DNA of 6,838 bases from Oscillospiraceae bacterium (GCA_021629085.1 JAJXRJ010000061.1:1-6838), one strand, 5' to 3'. Positions 1 to 6,197 are shown, numbered from the stretch's first letter. Notes: a model not told the origin generated them from the sequence alone. A program made the numbers and translations.

Positions 1-3000
1 CATTTGCATGCCCTTGTTTTTCTCTGGATGCGCGCTCTAAATAGGATACAAAGTATTCAATAGTTTCTGCCTGCTTCGGATTTTTAGTCCTCCACATTTC
101 GCGCTGCGCGTCCAAATACCGTTCACCCTTCACCACTGTCCCTTCCGGGGTTCTGGTGTACTTGGCAAATGCCTGGATGCGCTGCCCGGCTTCGGTGCCC
201 TTTTCCTGAATCATCTTTGCCCATCGGCGCGCTCGGCTGTAATCTCCGGTCTTTTGCGCTGCCTGCATTTCGTCCTGCAAAATCAGCATGGCCGTGTCCG
301 TGTCCGTGCCGTCAAAACGCTCTTTTGTCGGGAGCTCTGCAAGCTCGCCCTCTTTGTCTACGGCCACACGTTGCGCTGCTTCTTTCAGGCTTTGCTTTTC
401 CGACACAACATCATATTTATATTCGCTGTTTTTACCGTTAAGCTGCGCGGCATTTTTCTCCGCTTCTGTAAACATCGGCGTATTTTCATAGGTGTTTGCC
501 GCTACACGGCTTACGCCTTGTTTACCTGAAAACTCGCTTTGCTTCGCCCCTACGGTGTTTTCCCACGGAAGAGGCTGGCCGGAAATATCTGTGTTTTTCA
601 TCTGAACATCGGGGAAAAGCGCGTTGGGCCATGTTTGCCCTGCTTTATAGATGTCGGCTTGTACACGCTCAGGTCGTTCAATATCAGGTTTTGCACCCTG
701 TTCCAACAGGCTGTCACGGTAGGCCAGCGCCGCATCATAGTCCATCTCTGGCAGGGCGGCAAGTTCTTCATCAGTGAACATGTGAAAGCCGCCCTCGGTT
801 TCACTAAGCCCCAATTTTGCCTCAATCTGTGCCGCGTCCAAGCCGTCTTGCAACTTCATCACATACACATCTTTAGGGCCATAGTTCCACCCATCTGGTG
901 CGTATTCTGGATTCCACTTCACTTTCGCCACAGGCTCAAAACCCATCTTACTATAGTTTTTCACCAGAGCTTCCCCGTAACAATCCAACTTTACACCGCC
1001 ATTGTCCACCGCCGTGATGACCATCTGATAAGACAGTTTTTTCCCGTCACCACCCGGAATACGAAACACTGCTTCAATATCTCCATCGGCGGTAACAGCG
1101 GCTCCCGACATGCCATCCTTACTCATAAAAGTAATGGCCCCACTGTCAGCCAATTCCTGCGGGGTTTTGGGGCTGACCATGAGGCCGTTTTTATTCTCTT
1201 TGATTGCCCTATTAAGCTGCGCACTGAAATATTCAGGATCGGCGGTGCTGTCCACCAATTCCTGAGTTGTCGCACCAGCACGGCTATATGCCGTCCCATC
1301 GCTTACAGGCTGTCGAAAAACTCTTTGATTTCCTGCGGGCTGACCCCCCGATTGTACTCGGAGATTGCTACTTCCCGCTCTGCCGGATTCAGCTCCGCCA
1401 ATACCTGTTCCAAAGTCAGTTCCATTTTGCACACCTCCATTAACCCCATTATATTCTGTTTTCAAAGTACCGTCAATGCTTTCTTCTGCGCCCAGTTTCA
1501 GCAACGCCCGTGTCTTGCTTGCCGTCTCGGGCAAGGTCAATCCGGTCGCGGCTTCAAAGGCCGCTCTGTTTTTGCCGCCGGGCTTCAAAGTCTCGATCTG
1601 TGCATTGGTAAGTGTATTATTGTAGAACGCATTCACCAGCGCGTCCGTTTCGCTCTGTACGGGCGTTTTGTTGCTCAAAGGAAACATGTCTGCCATGGAC
1701 GGAACGGACGCTTCTGTGCCTGTTGCAATTGGCTGTGCGGCGTTCTTCACGGGCATCTCATCCGCATATTTTGCCATATTAACGTTCAGCCAATCTTCCG
1801 AACCAATTTCACCAACTTTTGCCGCCAGCCTGTTGTATTCGGAAATTTGTTCCGCTGTCAGCTTCGCCCCATCATCTAACGCATCAGCAATCCGGTTCAT
1901 TTGGCCGCGTGTAATAAGGTTTGACGTTCCCTTGATTGTGGCCGGAACAACTTCGCCCGCAACATTGAACAAAGCGTTTTGCGCCATATTGCCCGCTGCA
2001 TCTTTTGCAATTTGGGCGGCGCTTTCACCTTCTTCAAGCCCTGTTACAACTTCATTCGGAATTGTATCAAGAGCCAAGTCCAGTGCACTGTCACCTAAAA
2101 AGCCAGCAACCCGGTCGGCTGTAAGTACGCGTCCAAGGGTGGAACCAACCGCCGGAACCTTGGAGGCCGCATTGCTGATTGCTCCACCTGCCGCTTTTAA
2201 GCCCTTCCCTATCCCCGGCAACCCCAGCATGATATCTTTTCCGCCCTTATACAAACCAATGTTTGTACCCATATACCCGCCAAGATATGCAACCGGGTTC
2301 TGCGTTTGTGCATTGGAAGCTGCGCTTCTTGTCCCTTCCATTGTATTGTGGAGCGTATCATAGGCACTTTGGTCTGCACCTACTGCATCATAAAGTTTTT
2401 CCACCGCATTTTCATATGTTTTTCCAAACGGGTCGATAGGCAACGCGTTCTTGGCGCCATATACAAGACTGGCGGCAGAGTTCAATTTATTCTCAAGTAT
2501 TACGATCTTTTGCATATCAGGGTCATTGTACATTGCCTTGCGAGTGTTTGGGCTATAATCGCCATTATACCACTTTCCATCCTTGGGATATTTTTCGTAG
2601 AATGCGTCGATTATCTCTTGCGCGCGTGTTTTATCGAAGTCATTCAAACGATAAGACGGGTCGATGTAGTCATCCAGCGTCATGTTCTTGGCGTTTTCTT
2701 CCATCAGACGCTGATATTCCTGATTTTGCAATTCAGCTTGTTTGCGCCGCTGCAATTCTGCTGCCACATCTTCATCCGATGCATTTGCCCAATGGTATCT
2801 CATTGCGATATCCGGCGAATTGGAAAGTTCTGTGCGAAACGCGACCAGTTCATCGTTAGATGGCGCGCTTGCTCCAGCAACCGAACCCGCCGCGAATCCT
2901 GTTTGGTTGGACGGATTATCGTATTGCATTTTTATCAAATCCACAAGATTTGCCGGGGCATTTTTTCCCCATTCGCTCCAATCGCCTTTGCTTGGGTCAT

Positions 3001-3220
3001 TCACACCAAAACCTTTCCAAGCGTCTTGCGCCGTGCTCTGCTGTTGCTGCCCATACTGGGCGGTTGAGAGTATTGACGTTTGTGTTTTTTTGTTTTGAAG
3101 CCATTGGGGTTGCGCTTCTGGAGCCTTATCTATTGCTTGCTGTACGCGTGACACATATTTTTTAAAGGAGTCATCCTTCTCTCCATATTTTTCACGCATA
3201 TATCTTGATTGATAGGCCAT
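1..3220 (-). CDS. Large phage polyvalent protein (3' end lies outside the window)
   Basis: An uninterrupted frame runs from ATG at 3220, with AGGAGG at 3227-3232 six nt upstream, to the window edge: 1073 codons and no stop. Residues 1-300 are polar and helical, with a Gln-rich patch near 55-65. Residues 308-430 are Gly/Ala-rich and hydrophobic (AYLGGYMGTNIG, then LALDTIPNE at 382-390). Residues 520-575 form a helical module ending TGLTLPETASKTR. Residues 591-640 are a Gly/Asn/Ser linker. Residues 676-790 resemble a GNAT acetyltransferase. Residues 903-1032 match what I recall of a conserved Clostridia-phage module (SRVAANTYENTPMF, GTEAGQRIQAFAKYTRTPEG). From family knowledge, such giant multi-domain phage proteins are thought to be packaged and injected with the DNA to act early in the cell; that role here is inference. 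It follows the Asn/Gln-rich gene after 17 nt, so the two are probably co-translated. Effector or helicase domains may lie beyond the edge. The frame is secure; the function is moderate to weak. Confidence 0.88.
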   Translation of the reverse strand, partial: MAYQSRYMREKYGEKDDSFKKYVSRVQQAIDKAPEAQPQWLQNKKTQTSILSTAQYGQQQQSTAQDAWKGFGVNDPSKGDWSEWGKNAPANLVDLIKMQYDNPSNQTGFAAGSVAGASAPSNDELVAFRTELSNSPDIAMRYHWANASDEDVAAELQRRKQAELQNQEYQRLMEENAKNMTLDDYIDPSYRLNDFDKTRAQEIIDAFYEKYPKDGKWYNGDYSPNTRKAMYNDPDMQKIVILENKLNSAASLVYGAKNALPIDPFGKTYENAVEKLYDAVGADQSAYDTLHNTMEGTRSAASNAQTQNPVAYLGGYMGTNIGLYKGGKDIMLGLPGIGKGLKAAGGAISNAASKVPAVGSTLGRVLTADRVAGFLGDSALDLALDTIPNEVVTGLEEGESAAQIAKDAAGNMAQNALFNVAGEVVPATIKGTSNLITRGQMNRIADALDDGAKLTAEQISEYNRLAAKVGEIGSEDWLNVNMAKYADEMPVKNAAQPIATGTEASVPSMADMFPLSNKTPVQSETDALVNAFYNNTLTNAQIETLKPGGKNRAAFEAATGLTLPETASKTRALLKLGAEESIDGTLKTEYNGVNGGVQNGTDFGTGIGGAESGRAGSSNLRVQSGGQPAGNQRVFRQPVSDGTAYSRAGATTQELVDSTADPEYFSAQLNRAIKENKNGLMVSPKTPQELADSGAITFMSKDGMSGAAVTADGDIEAVFRIPGGDGKKLSYQMVITAVDNGGVKLDCYGEALVKNYSKMGFEPVAKVKWNPEYAPDGWNYGPKDVYVMKLQDGLDAAQIEAKLGLSETEGGFHMFTDEELAALPEMDYDAALAYRDSLLEQGAKPDIERPERVQADIYKAGQTWPNALFPDVQMKNTDISGQPLPWENTVGAKQSEFSGKQGVSRVAANTYENTPMFTEAEKNAAQLNGKNSEYKYDVVSEKQSLKEAAQRVAVDKEGELAELPTKERFDGTDTDTAMLILQDEMQAAQKTGDYSRARRWAKMIQEKGTEAGQRIQAFAKYTRTPEGTVVKGERYLDAQREMWRTKNPKQAETIEYFVSYLERASREKQGHAN
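855..1195 (-). other. GNAT-acetyltransferase-like domain within the large polyvalent protein
   Basis: Residues about 676-790 of the large protein read like the core of a GNAT fold. There is a strand carrying SGAAVTADGDIEAVF (705-719), a helix-turn with GGVKLDCYGEALVKNYSKMGF (centred on 741-761), and a closing strand DVYVMKL (784-790). The YSKMGFEPV segment corresponds to the Y-x-x-x-GF element typical of the last helix and strand of acetyl-CoA-dependent N-acetyltransferases. A canonical Q/R-x-x-G-x-G/A acetyl-CoA loop is not obvious, so the domain could be degenerate, divergent, or a different alpha/beta fold. The EYAPDGWN insertion after the GF element is a feature I associate with phage polyvalent proteins. 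Seen: the motifs. Inferred: the fold. Substrate unknown. Confidence 0.5.
1303..1425 (-). CDS. Candidate overprinted small gene inside the large polyvalent gene (40 aa)
   Basis: ATG at 1425 starts a 40-codon frame ending at TAA (1303-1305), on the same strand as the large gene but in a different frame. GGAGGT (1433-1438) sits 7 nt before the ATG, and a near-consensus promoter lies just upstream. The product begins MELTLEQVLAELNPAE and ends SPQEIKEFFDSL. It has 8 Glu and 1 Asp against 3 basic residues, and looks like two amphipathic helices (about 3-26 and 29-40) joined by a short turn with an S-P helix cap. An in-frame ATG at 1440 lies upstream but has no ribosome site, so 1425 is preferred. 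In the host frame this stretch (residues 599-640) is only a Gly/Asn/Ser-rich linker, which would tolerate overprinting. No family is recognised; an acidic regulator or protein-binding peptide is possible but unproven. Short length makes a chance frame a real alternative. Confidence 0.5.
   Translation of the reverse strand: MELTLEQVLAELNPAEREVAISEYNRGVSPQEIKEFFDSL
1433..1438 (-). promoter_or_regulatory. Shine-Dalgarno site for the internal 40-aa frame
   Basis: GGAGGT on the minus strand with a 7-nt spacer (GTGCAAA) before the ATG at 1425. It is as strong as the sites before the accepted genes in this window and decides for the 1425 start over the in-frame ATG at 1440, which lies upstream of it. 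Caution: in the large gene's frame the same bases encode Gly-Gly, so the match could arise from the Gly-rich linker. Confidence 0.5.
1448..1476 (-). promoter_or_regulatory. Candidate sigma-A promoter internal to the large gene
   Basis: On the minus strand TTGACG (1476-1471, five of six consensus bases) is followed by a 17-nt spacer and a perfect TATAAT (1453-1448). The predicted start of transcription, near 1441, gives a leader of roughly 16 nt holding GGAGGT and then the ATG at 1425. Promoter, ribosome site and ATG are thus in ideal register for a separately transcribed small gene. It could also drive the 3' part of the large gene. Evidence is sequence match only. Confidence 0.55.
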
Positions 3221-3237
3221 TGTGTGCCTCCTGTCGT

Positions 3238-4374
3238 TTAAAGTCCAAGGGCTGCTAAAATCTGATCGATTGTGGTTTGGCTTGCACCACCGGCAACCAA
3301 ATCGTCATATACCACTTGTGGGGTCACTCCTGCTGTTTGGTAAAGCGAAAGCGCCCTTTTATATGCGGGTGTTTTTGTAATGTCCGTATCACCTTGCGAC
3401 GTGCTTACGCTGCTATTCCCGCCACCGGACGAATAGCTGCGGCTTGCCGCCTTTGCTGCGGCCTCGGCCTGTGCCTGCTGTAAAGCAAGCATCTGCTGCG
3501 TGTAGGTATTGTCCAAATTTTGCAATGTGTCATATTTATTTTGCAGAATTTCCGCACTTTGGTTTGCAAGCGCCTGCTCCAACTGCAATTGATACGCCAT
3601 CTTCTGCTGGTCATCCGCAGAAAGCTGGTTGTTATAGTTTTGCAGCGCGGTGGATTTATTGCTGTTCAATGTGTCCAGCAGCGTTGCCAAACTGTCGTTC
3701 CGGCCACGGTCAATCGTGTTCCGGTTGTTGCCGTAGGAATTGTACATGCCCGCCAGCGCGCTTTCCGACATGCCGCCCGTCAGCCCCTGCGCCACCAACG
3801 CCTGGGGAAGGTCACGCTTGCTCATCATATAGTTGATATACGCCTGCTGCTGGGCGCTGTCGGCGTTCCGGTTCACCCCGCGCGCGCCGCTGTCATAGCT
3901 GGCCTGCAGCTGTGCCAGCGCATCGTTGTAGTTCTGCTGCAGCAAATTGTTGCGGTTCGCATATGCCTCGTTCAGGTATCCCATGTTTTTGTCATAGGCA
4001 GCTTGTGCGGCCTCCTGTTTTTGCCGCGCCAGTTCTTCCGCACGCCGTGCCGCCGCATCCTGTGCTGCCTGCACTTGAGCAAGCATGGCGGCGTAATAAT
4101 TTGCCGCAGAAGATGAGGAACCACTTCCGCTATCAGAACCGTTTCCATCTCTGGAATTTGTGGTTGTTCCTGAAGATTGGTTGTAGTTGTATATTCCGGA
4201 ATTTTCTGGTGTCCATGCAGAAAAATCACCACCATACTGATTTTGCAGTTGATTCCGGTTAAAATTTAAAATGTCGTTTTTATTTACAGCATTTTGCTGC
4301 CATGCTGGTGTTACTGGATTGTATTTATTTTTGTTGTTGCGCTTGGAATCGCTTCCCCAATCGCCCATAAGCAT
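3238..4374 (-). CDS. Asn/Gln/Ala-rich helical phage protein, possibly an internal virion (ejection-type) protein
   Basis: A 378-aa protein; ATG at 4374 is chosen because AAGGAG (4383-4388) is 8 nt upstream, whereas the Met at residue 3 would be 14 nt away. Residues 1-66 are polar and rich in Asn, Gln and Tyr. Residues 67-91 are a Ser/Gly/Thr linker. Residues 92-160 are an Ala/Gln/Glu helix likely to form a coiled coil. Residues 180-222 hold a motif-like core (SKRDLPQALVAQGLTGG, then SYGNNRNTIDRGR). A second long Gln-rich helix spans about 223-312, then a Ser/Gly linker and a compact C-terminal helical domain (335-378, TPQVVYDDLVAGG). There is no signal peptide or membrane segment. Composition and position directly before a giant polyvalent protein fit an internal virion or DNA-ejection protein, or a scaffold for the giant. 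This is inference; no named family is recognised. It starts a new block after the hairpin at 4397-4424. Confidence 0.87.
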   Translation of the reverse strand: MLMGDWGSDSKRNNKNKYNPVTPAWQQNAVNKNDILNFNRNQLQNQYGGDFSAWTPENSGIYNYNQSSGTTTNSRDGNGSDSGSGSSSSAANYYAAMLAQVQAAQDAAARRAEELARQKQEAAQAAYDKNMGYLNEAYANRNNLLQQNYNDALAQLQASYDSGARGVNRNADSAQQQAYINYMMSKRDLPQALVAQGLTGGMSESALAGMYNSYGNNRNTIDRGRNDSLATLLDTLNSNKSTALQNYNNQLSADDQQKMAYQLQLEQALANQSAEILQNKYDTLQNLDNTYTQQMLALQQAQAEAAAKAASRSYSSGGGNSSVSTSQGDTDITKTPAYKRALSLYQTAGVTPQVVYDDLVAGGASQTTIDQILAALGL

Positions 4375-4396
4375 ATTTTTTACTCCTTTCCAAAAC

Positions 4397-4424
4397 GGCC
4401 CGCCCGCATCACGCCGGGCGGGCC
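4397..4424 (-). terminator. GC-rich hairpin between the holin and the Asn/Gln-rich gene
   Basis: Read on the minus strand, GGCCCGCCCG and CGGGCGGGCC form a perfect 10-bp stem around an 8-nt loop (GCGUGAUG), followed by GUUUUGG. It starts about 11 nt after the holin stop. The stem is very stable, but the U-run is only four long and broken, so it may be a partial terminator, an attenuator or an mRNA-stability hairpin rather than a full stop. The downstream gene has no obvious promoter of its own, which suggests some readthrough. Confidence 0.6.
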
Positions 4425-4434
4425 TGTGTTGTAT

Positions 4435-4911
4435 TTATTCCGTTTTTCCGCCCGTCAGGCTTTCCCCCACGTCCTCCGTGCTGTTCTTCACCACAGCGAG
4501 GATTTTTTTCAAAAATCCTGGCAGGGGCGCGCCCAGCGCCGCCGCATTTTCGCAGATGCTCCCCAGCTCCGTAACGATGTACCAGCACAACACCAGCGGG
4601 CACACAAGCACCGAATATTCAAACGGCAGCTTGATTGCTGTGATATTGTTGATGATGATTCCCAGCAGGCCATCCAGCGCTGCGGCCACCACAACCACGA
4701 CAAGCATGCCGCCTTTATGCCATAGCCCGGCGCGGGCCGTGGCGCTGGACCAGCCGTCCTTTTTGCTGCCTGCCACGCTCCCGGTAATCCAATCCAGCAG
4801 CATGCAGGCTGCAAAGCCGATCACCAGCCAGCCCATCCATCCAAATACAGCCGTAATAGCTCCGGCGATACCCACCACAGCCAGCTTGACTTTGTTCAGC
4901 GTTTCCATCAT
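4435..4911 (-). CDS. Phage holin, TcdE/phi29-like (phage_holin_4 type)
   Basis: A 158-aa membrane protein expected to perforate or permeabilise the cytoplasmic membrane at the end of infection so that the lysin reaches the wall. Hydrophobic segments lie at about 9-40 (probably two passes or one long hairpin), 66-88 and 99-118. The family hallmark LDWITGSVAG (39-48) follows the first hydrophobic region, then a polar loop with conserved-type Ser/Ala/Gly and HKGGML before the next segment. The C-terminus is charged. Length is typical for this family (about 130-160 aa). The ATG at 4911 overlaps the lysin stop as ATGA, so the pair is translationally coupled. GGGAGGT (4917-4923) lies within the last lysin codons. 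A second ATG directly follows (4908), and it is 8 nt from the site rather than 5, so either may be used. Lysin-before-holin order is less common than the reverse. Confidence 0.9.
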   Translation of the reverse strand: MMETLNKVKLAVVGIAGAITAVFGWMGWLVIGFAACMLLDWITGSVAGSKKDGWSSATARAGLWHKGGMLVVVVVAAALDGLLGIIINNITAIKLPFEYSVLVCPLVLCWYIVTELGSICENAAALGAPLPGFLKKILAVVKNSTEDVGESLTGGKTE

Positions 4912-5369
4912 ACTGCACCTCCCAGCGCGGCTTTGGCCGATTCGATTCGCCTCAAATATTCGCCCGCCTGCTCGTTTGCCTTCGCTTCCCCGGCCTGCGC
5001 CCGGTCGGCGCGCTGCGTTTCTTCTGCTGCACGCTTGTCCGCTTCCTCCGCGCGGGCGTTTGCCTCCTCAAGCTGTTTTTCCAACGCTGCCGTGCCGCCG
5101 CCCCCAGCCTGCGCCATGCAGGCCGTAATGGCATCCCCGGCGGAAAGCTCCACGATCTCACTGCGGTCAGGCAGCACCACGGCATAGCGCTTTGCCGCGC
5201 CGGCCTGGATGCGCACCCAGGTATAAGTGCCGTCGCTGCCCACCTCCGCCTGTATGGGGTAATGCTCGCCCACCTTCAGGCGGCCGCCGTTATAGCCAGT
5301 GTCAATGGCATTGATATCTGCGGACGAAAACACCTCGCATTTTTGGGAAAGTACCTTCAAAAATTTCAT
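4908..5369 (-). other. Possible internally initiated C-terminal lysin fragment (153 aa)
   Basis: Within the lysin gene GGAGG (5378-5382) precedes an in-frame ATG (codon 173, 5367-5369) by 8 nt, as good as the site used for the full-length start. Initiation there would give a 153-aa product with the SH3-like wall-binding region and the coiled coil but no peptidase. Secondary starts that yield free cell-wall-binding domains are known for some clostridial phage lysins such as CD27L and CTP1L. The position exactly at the domain boundary supports a real signal. Use in this phage is inference. Confidence 0.45.
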
Positions 5370-5885
5370 ATCGTTGTCCTCCGTTTCATTGAGTGCTTCA
5401 CCATATGTACCCACGGCGTTGGGGTGCCCGGTGTATGCTGTTGGGTCAAGCCCCGCCCCGGCGGCTGTGGCCCGCACCTCGAAATGGCAGTGTGCAAAGG
5501 GCGGGCTTGCCAGCGCCGCGTTGCCCGTGCTGCCCATCACCGCCAGCGCGTCGCCGCTTTTCACCCGCTGGCCCACGGATACCAGATTCCGCGCGTTGTG
5601 GCAGAAATACAGGTAGTTCACCGCGTCCGGCGTCTGGCCCGCGTCCAGCTCCACGCACACGTACCAGCCCCATTCCCACGTTTTGCTGCCCGTGGACCTG
5701 TCCACCTTGCGGGCCGTAACGACCCGCCCGGAAATGCTTTTGCCCTTGTAATCGGGCATCCGGATGGTGGTGCTGTCCAGCCCCTCCTCGTCGCTGCCGC
5801 CATGCCAGCCCTTGCCGTTGTTCCGGGTATAGCCCCACCGGCTGTACCCGTACCGCACCCGCACGCGGCCCTTAAAAATTGCCAT
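4908..5885 (-). CDS. Phage endolysin, M23 (LytM/lysostaphin-type) metallopeptidase with SH3-like and coiled-coil tail
   Basis: A 325-aa protein predicted to cut peptide cross-links of peptidoglycan. The M23 zinc and catalytic motifs are present: H28-x-x-x-D32 (WHGGSD) and H132-x-H134 (AHCHFEVR). The usual YxH element is represented by LYFCHN (92-97), and VSVGQRVKSGDALAVMGSTGN (102-122) is the typical beta-sheet core. The HxxxD motif falls unusually early and the domain starts almost at residue 1. No signal peptide is seen, which fits holin-dependent release. Residues about 174-255 look like an SH3-type wall-binding domain. Residues 263-322 are an Ala/Glu/Arg-rich coiled coil after a Gly-rich hinge. 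ATG at 5885 has GGAGG 8 nt upstream, inside the end of the XkdX-like gene. The stop overlaps the holin start. A strong internal start at codon 173 could make a C-terminal fragment (separate entry). Confidence 0.92.
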   Translation of the reverse strand: MAIFKGRVRVRYGYSRWGYTRNNGKGWHGGSDEEGLDSTTIRMPDYKGKSISGRVVTARKVDRSTGSKTWEWGWYVCVELDAGQTPDAVNYLYFCHNARNLVSVGQRVKSGDALAVMGSTGNAALASPPFAHCHFEVRATAAGAGLDPTAYTGHPNAVGTYGEALNETEDNDMKFLKVLSQKCEVFSSADINAIDTGYNGGRLKVGEHYPIQAEVGSDGTYTWVRIQAGAAKRYAVVLPDRSEIVELSAGDAITACMAQAGGGGTAALEKQLEEANARAEEADKRAAEETQRADRAQAGEAKANEQAGEYLRRIESAKAALGGAV

Positions 5886-5888
5886 GTG

Positions 5889-6011
5889 TCATGCCTCCCC
5901 GGTGATTTCTTTGTACTGCGCTTCAGAAATAACGCCTTTAAGGACGGCCTGCCGCACCTGCGCGGCGCTCCACAGGCCCATGGCGCACCACTTTTTGATA
6001 CTCTCAAACAT
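5889..6011 (-). CDS. XkdX-family phage peptide (40 aa)
   Basis: ATG at 6011 to TGA at 5889-5891 gives a 40-residue peptide starting MFESIKKWCAMGLWSAAQ and ending YKEITGEA. The pattern of an aromatic residue plus GLWs, a central AVxKGxI and a terminal EYKEITGE-like end is that of XkdX peptides, named from the Bacillus PBSX prophage and found next to tail-fibre and lysis genes in Firmicutes phages. Function is unknown. GGAGGT (6019-6024) is 7 nt upstream and lies in the last codons of the preceding gene. The lysin ribosome site lies in this gene's last codons. Family assignment is confident from pattern; length is typical (about 40-50 aa). Confidence 0.88.
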   Translation of the reverse strand: MFESIKKWCAMGLWSAAQVRQAVLKGVISEAQYKEITGEA

Positions 6012-6014
6012 TGG

Positions 6015-6197
6015 TTACACCTCCTCATAGGTCTGCGCGAAAATCTCCGGCTTGCAGGGATATTGTTCACCTGAAATTCCCGTGATAATGTAATCCCCCG
6101 CTGAGGCGTGCATAACACCTTCCAGCGTATAGATGTCCATATCCTCGCTGGTTTGATATGCCTCTACCACTACAGGCTTTTTGCGATATTGAGCCAT
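6015..6197 (-). CDS. Small phage protein with YRKKPVVVEA and GDY/CKPEIF motifs
   Basis: A 60-aa protein. It opens MAQYRKKPVVVEAYQ, has GDYIITG at 34-40 and YPCKPEIFAQTYE near the end. This pattern (PVVVEA strand, GDxIxTGxxGExYPCKPxIF) is a widespread small phage protein sometimes annotated as PGDYG-type or simply conserved phage protein. It is probably a small beta-rich fold, and its role is not established to my knowledge. ATG at 6197 has GGAGGT 6 nt upstream, sitting in the final codons (LEV) of the preceding gene, so translation is likely coupled. Its own 3' end in turn carries the ribosome site of the XkdX-like peptide. Confidence 0.87.
   Translation of the reverse strand: MAQYRKKPVVVEAYQTSEDMDIYTLEGVMHASAGDYIITGISGEQYPCKPEIFAQTYEEV

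Noticed and set aside
291..313. Short tandem repeat of a GACACG-like unit
   Set aside because: Only two to three units; it encodes the Thr-Asp run DGTDTDT and is too short to call a repeat element.
539..1879. A 446-codon open frame on the plus strand
   Set aside because: It is antisense to the large gene, has Cys/His/Phe-rich low-quality composition and no credible ribosome site, and the opposite strand has a protein-like frame with recognisable modules.
2554..2569. Back-to-back TATAAT and ATTATA (inverted repeat with a 4-nt centre), possibly divergent promoters
   Set aside because: Neither strand has a -35 box at 16-18 nt, no start with a ribosome site follows, and the bases encode an ordinary WYNGDYS stretch of the large protein.
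1668..3098. Further plus-strand open frames (231, 253 and 118 codons)
   Set aside because: They are mirror frames of the large minus-strand gene, with no recognisable domain and unfavourable composition.
3520..6074. Plus-strand open frames of 198, 285 and 270 codons over the lysis and Asn/Gln-rich genes
   Set aside because: They are antisense shadows produced by GC-rich codon use of the lysin, holin and helical protein; Pro/Arg/Ser-rich with no ribosome sites.
5446..6118. Minus-strand frames of 130 and 166 codons overlapping the lysin and the XkdX-like gene
   Set aside because: Arg/Gly/Pro-rich out-of-frame readings of the lysin and its upstream genes; the M23 motifs and ribosome sites support the other frame.
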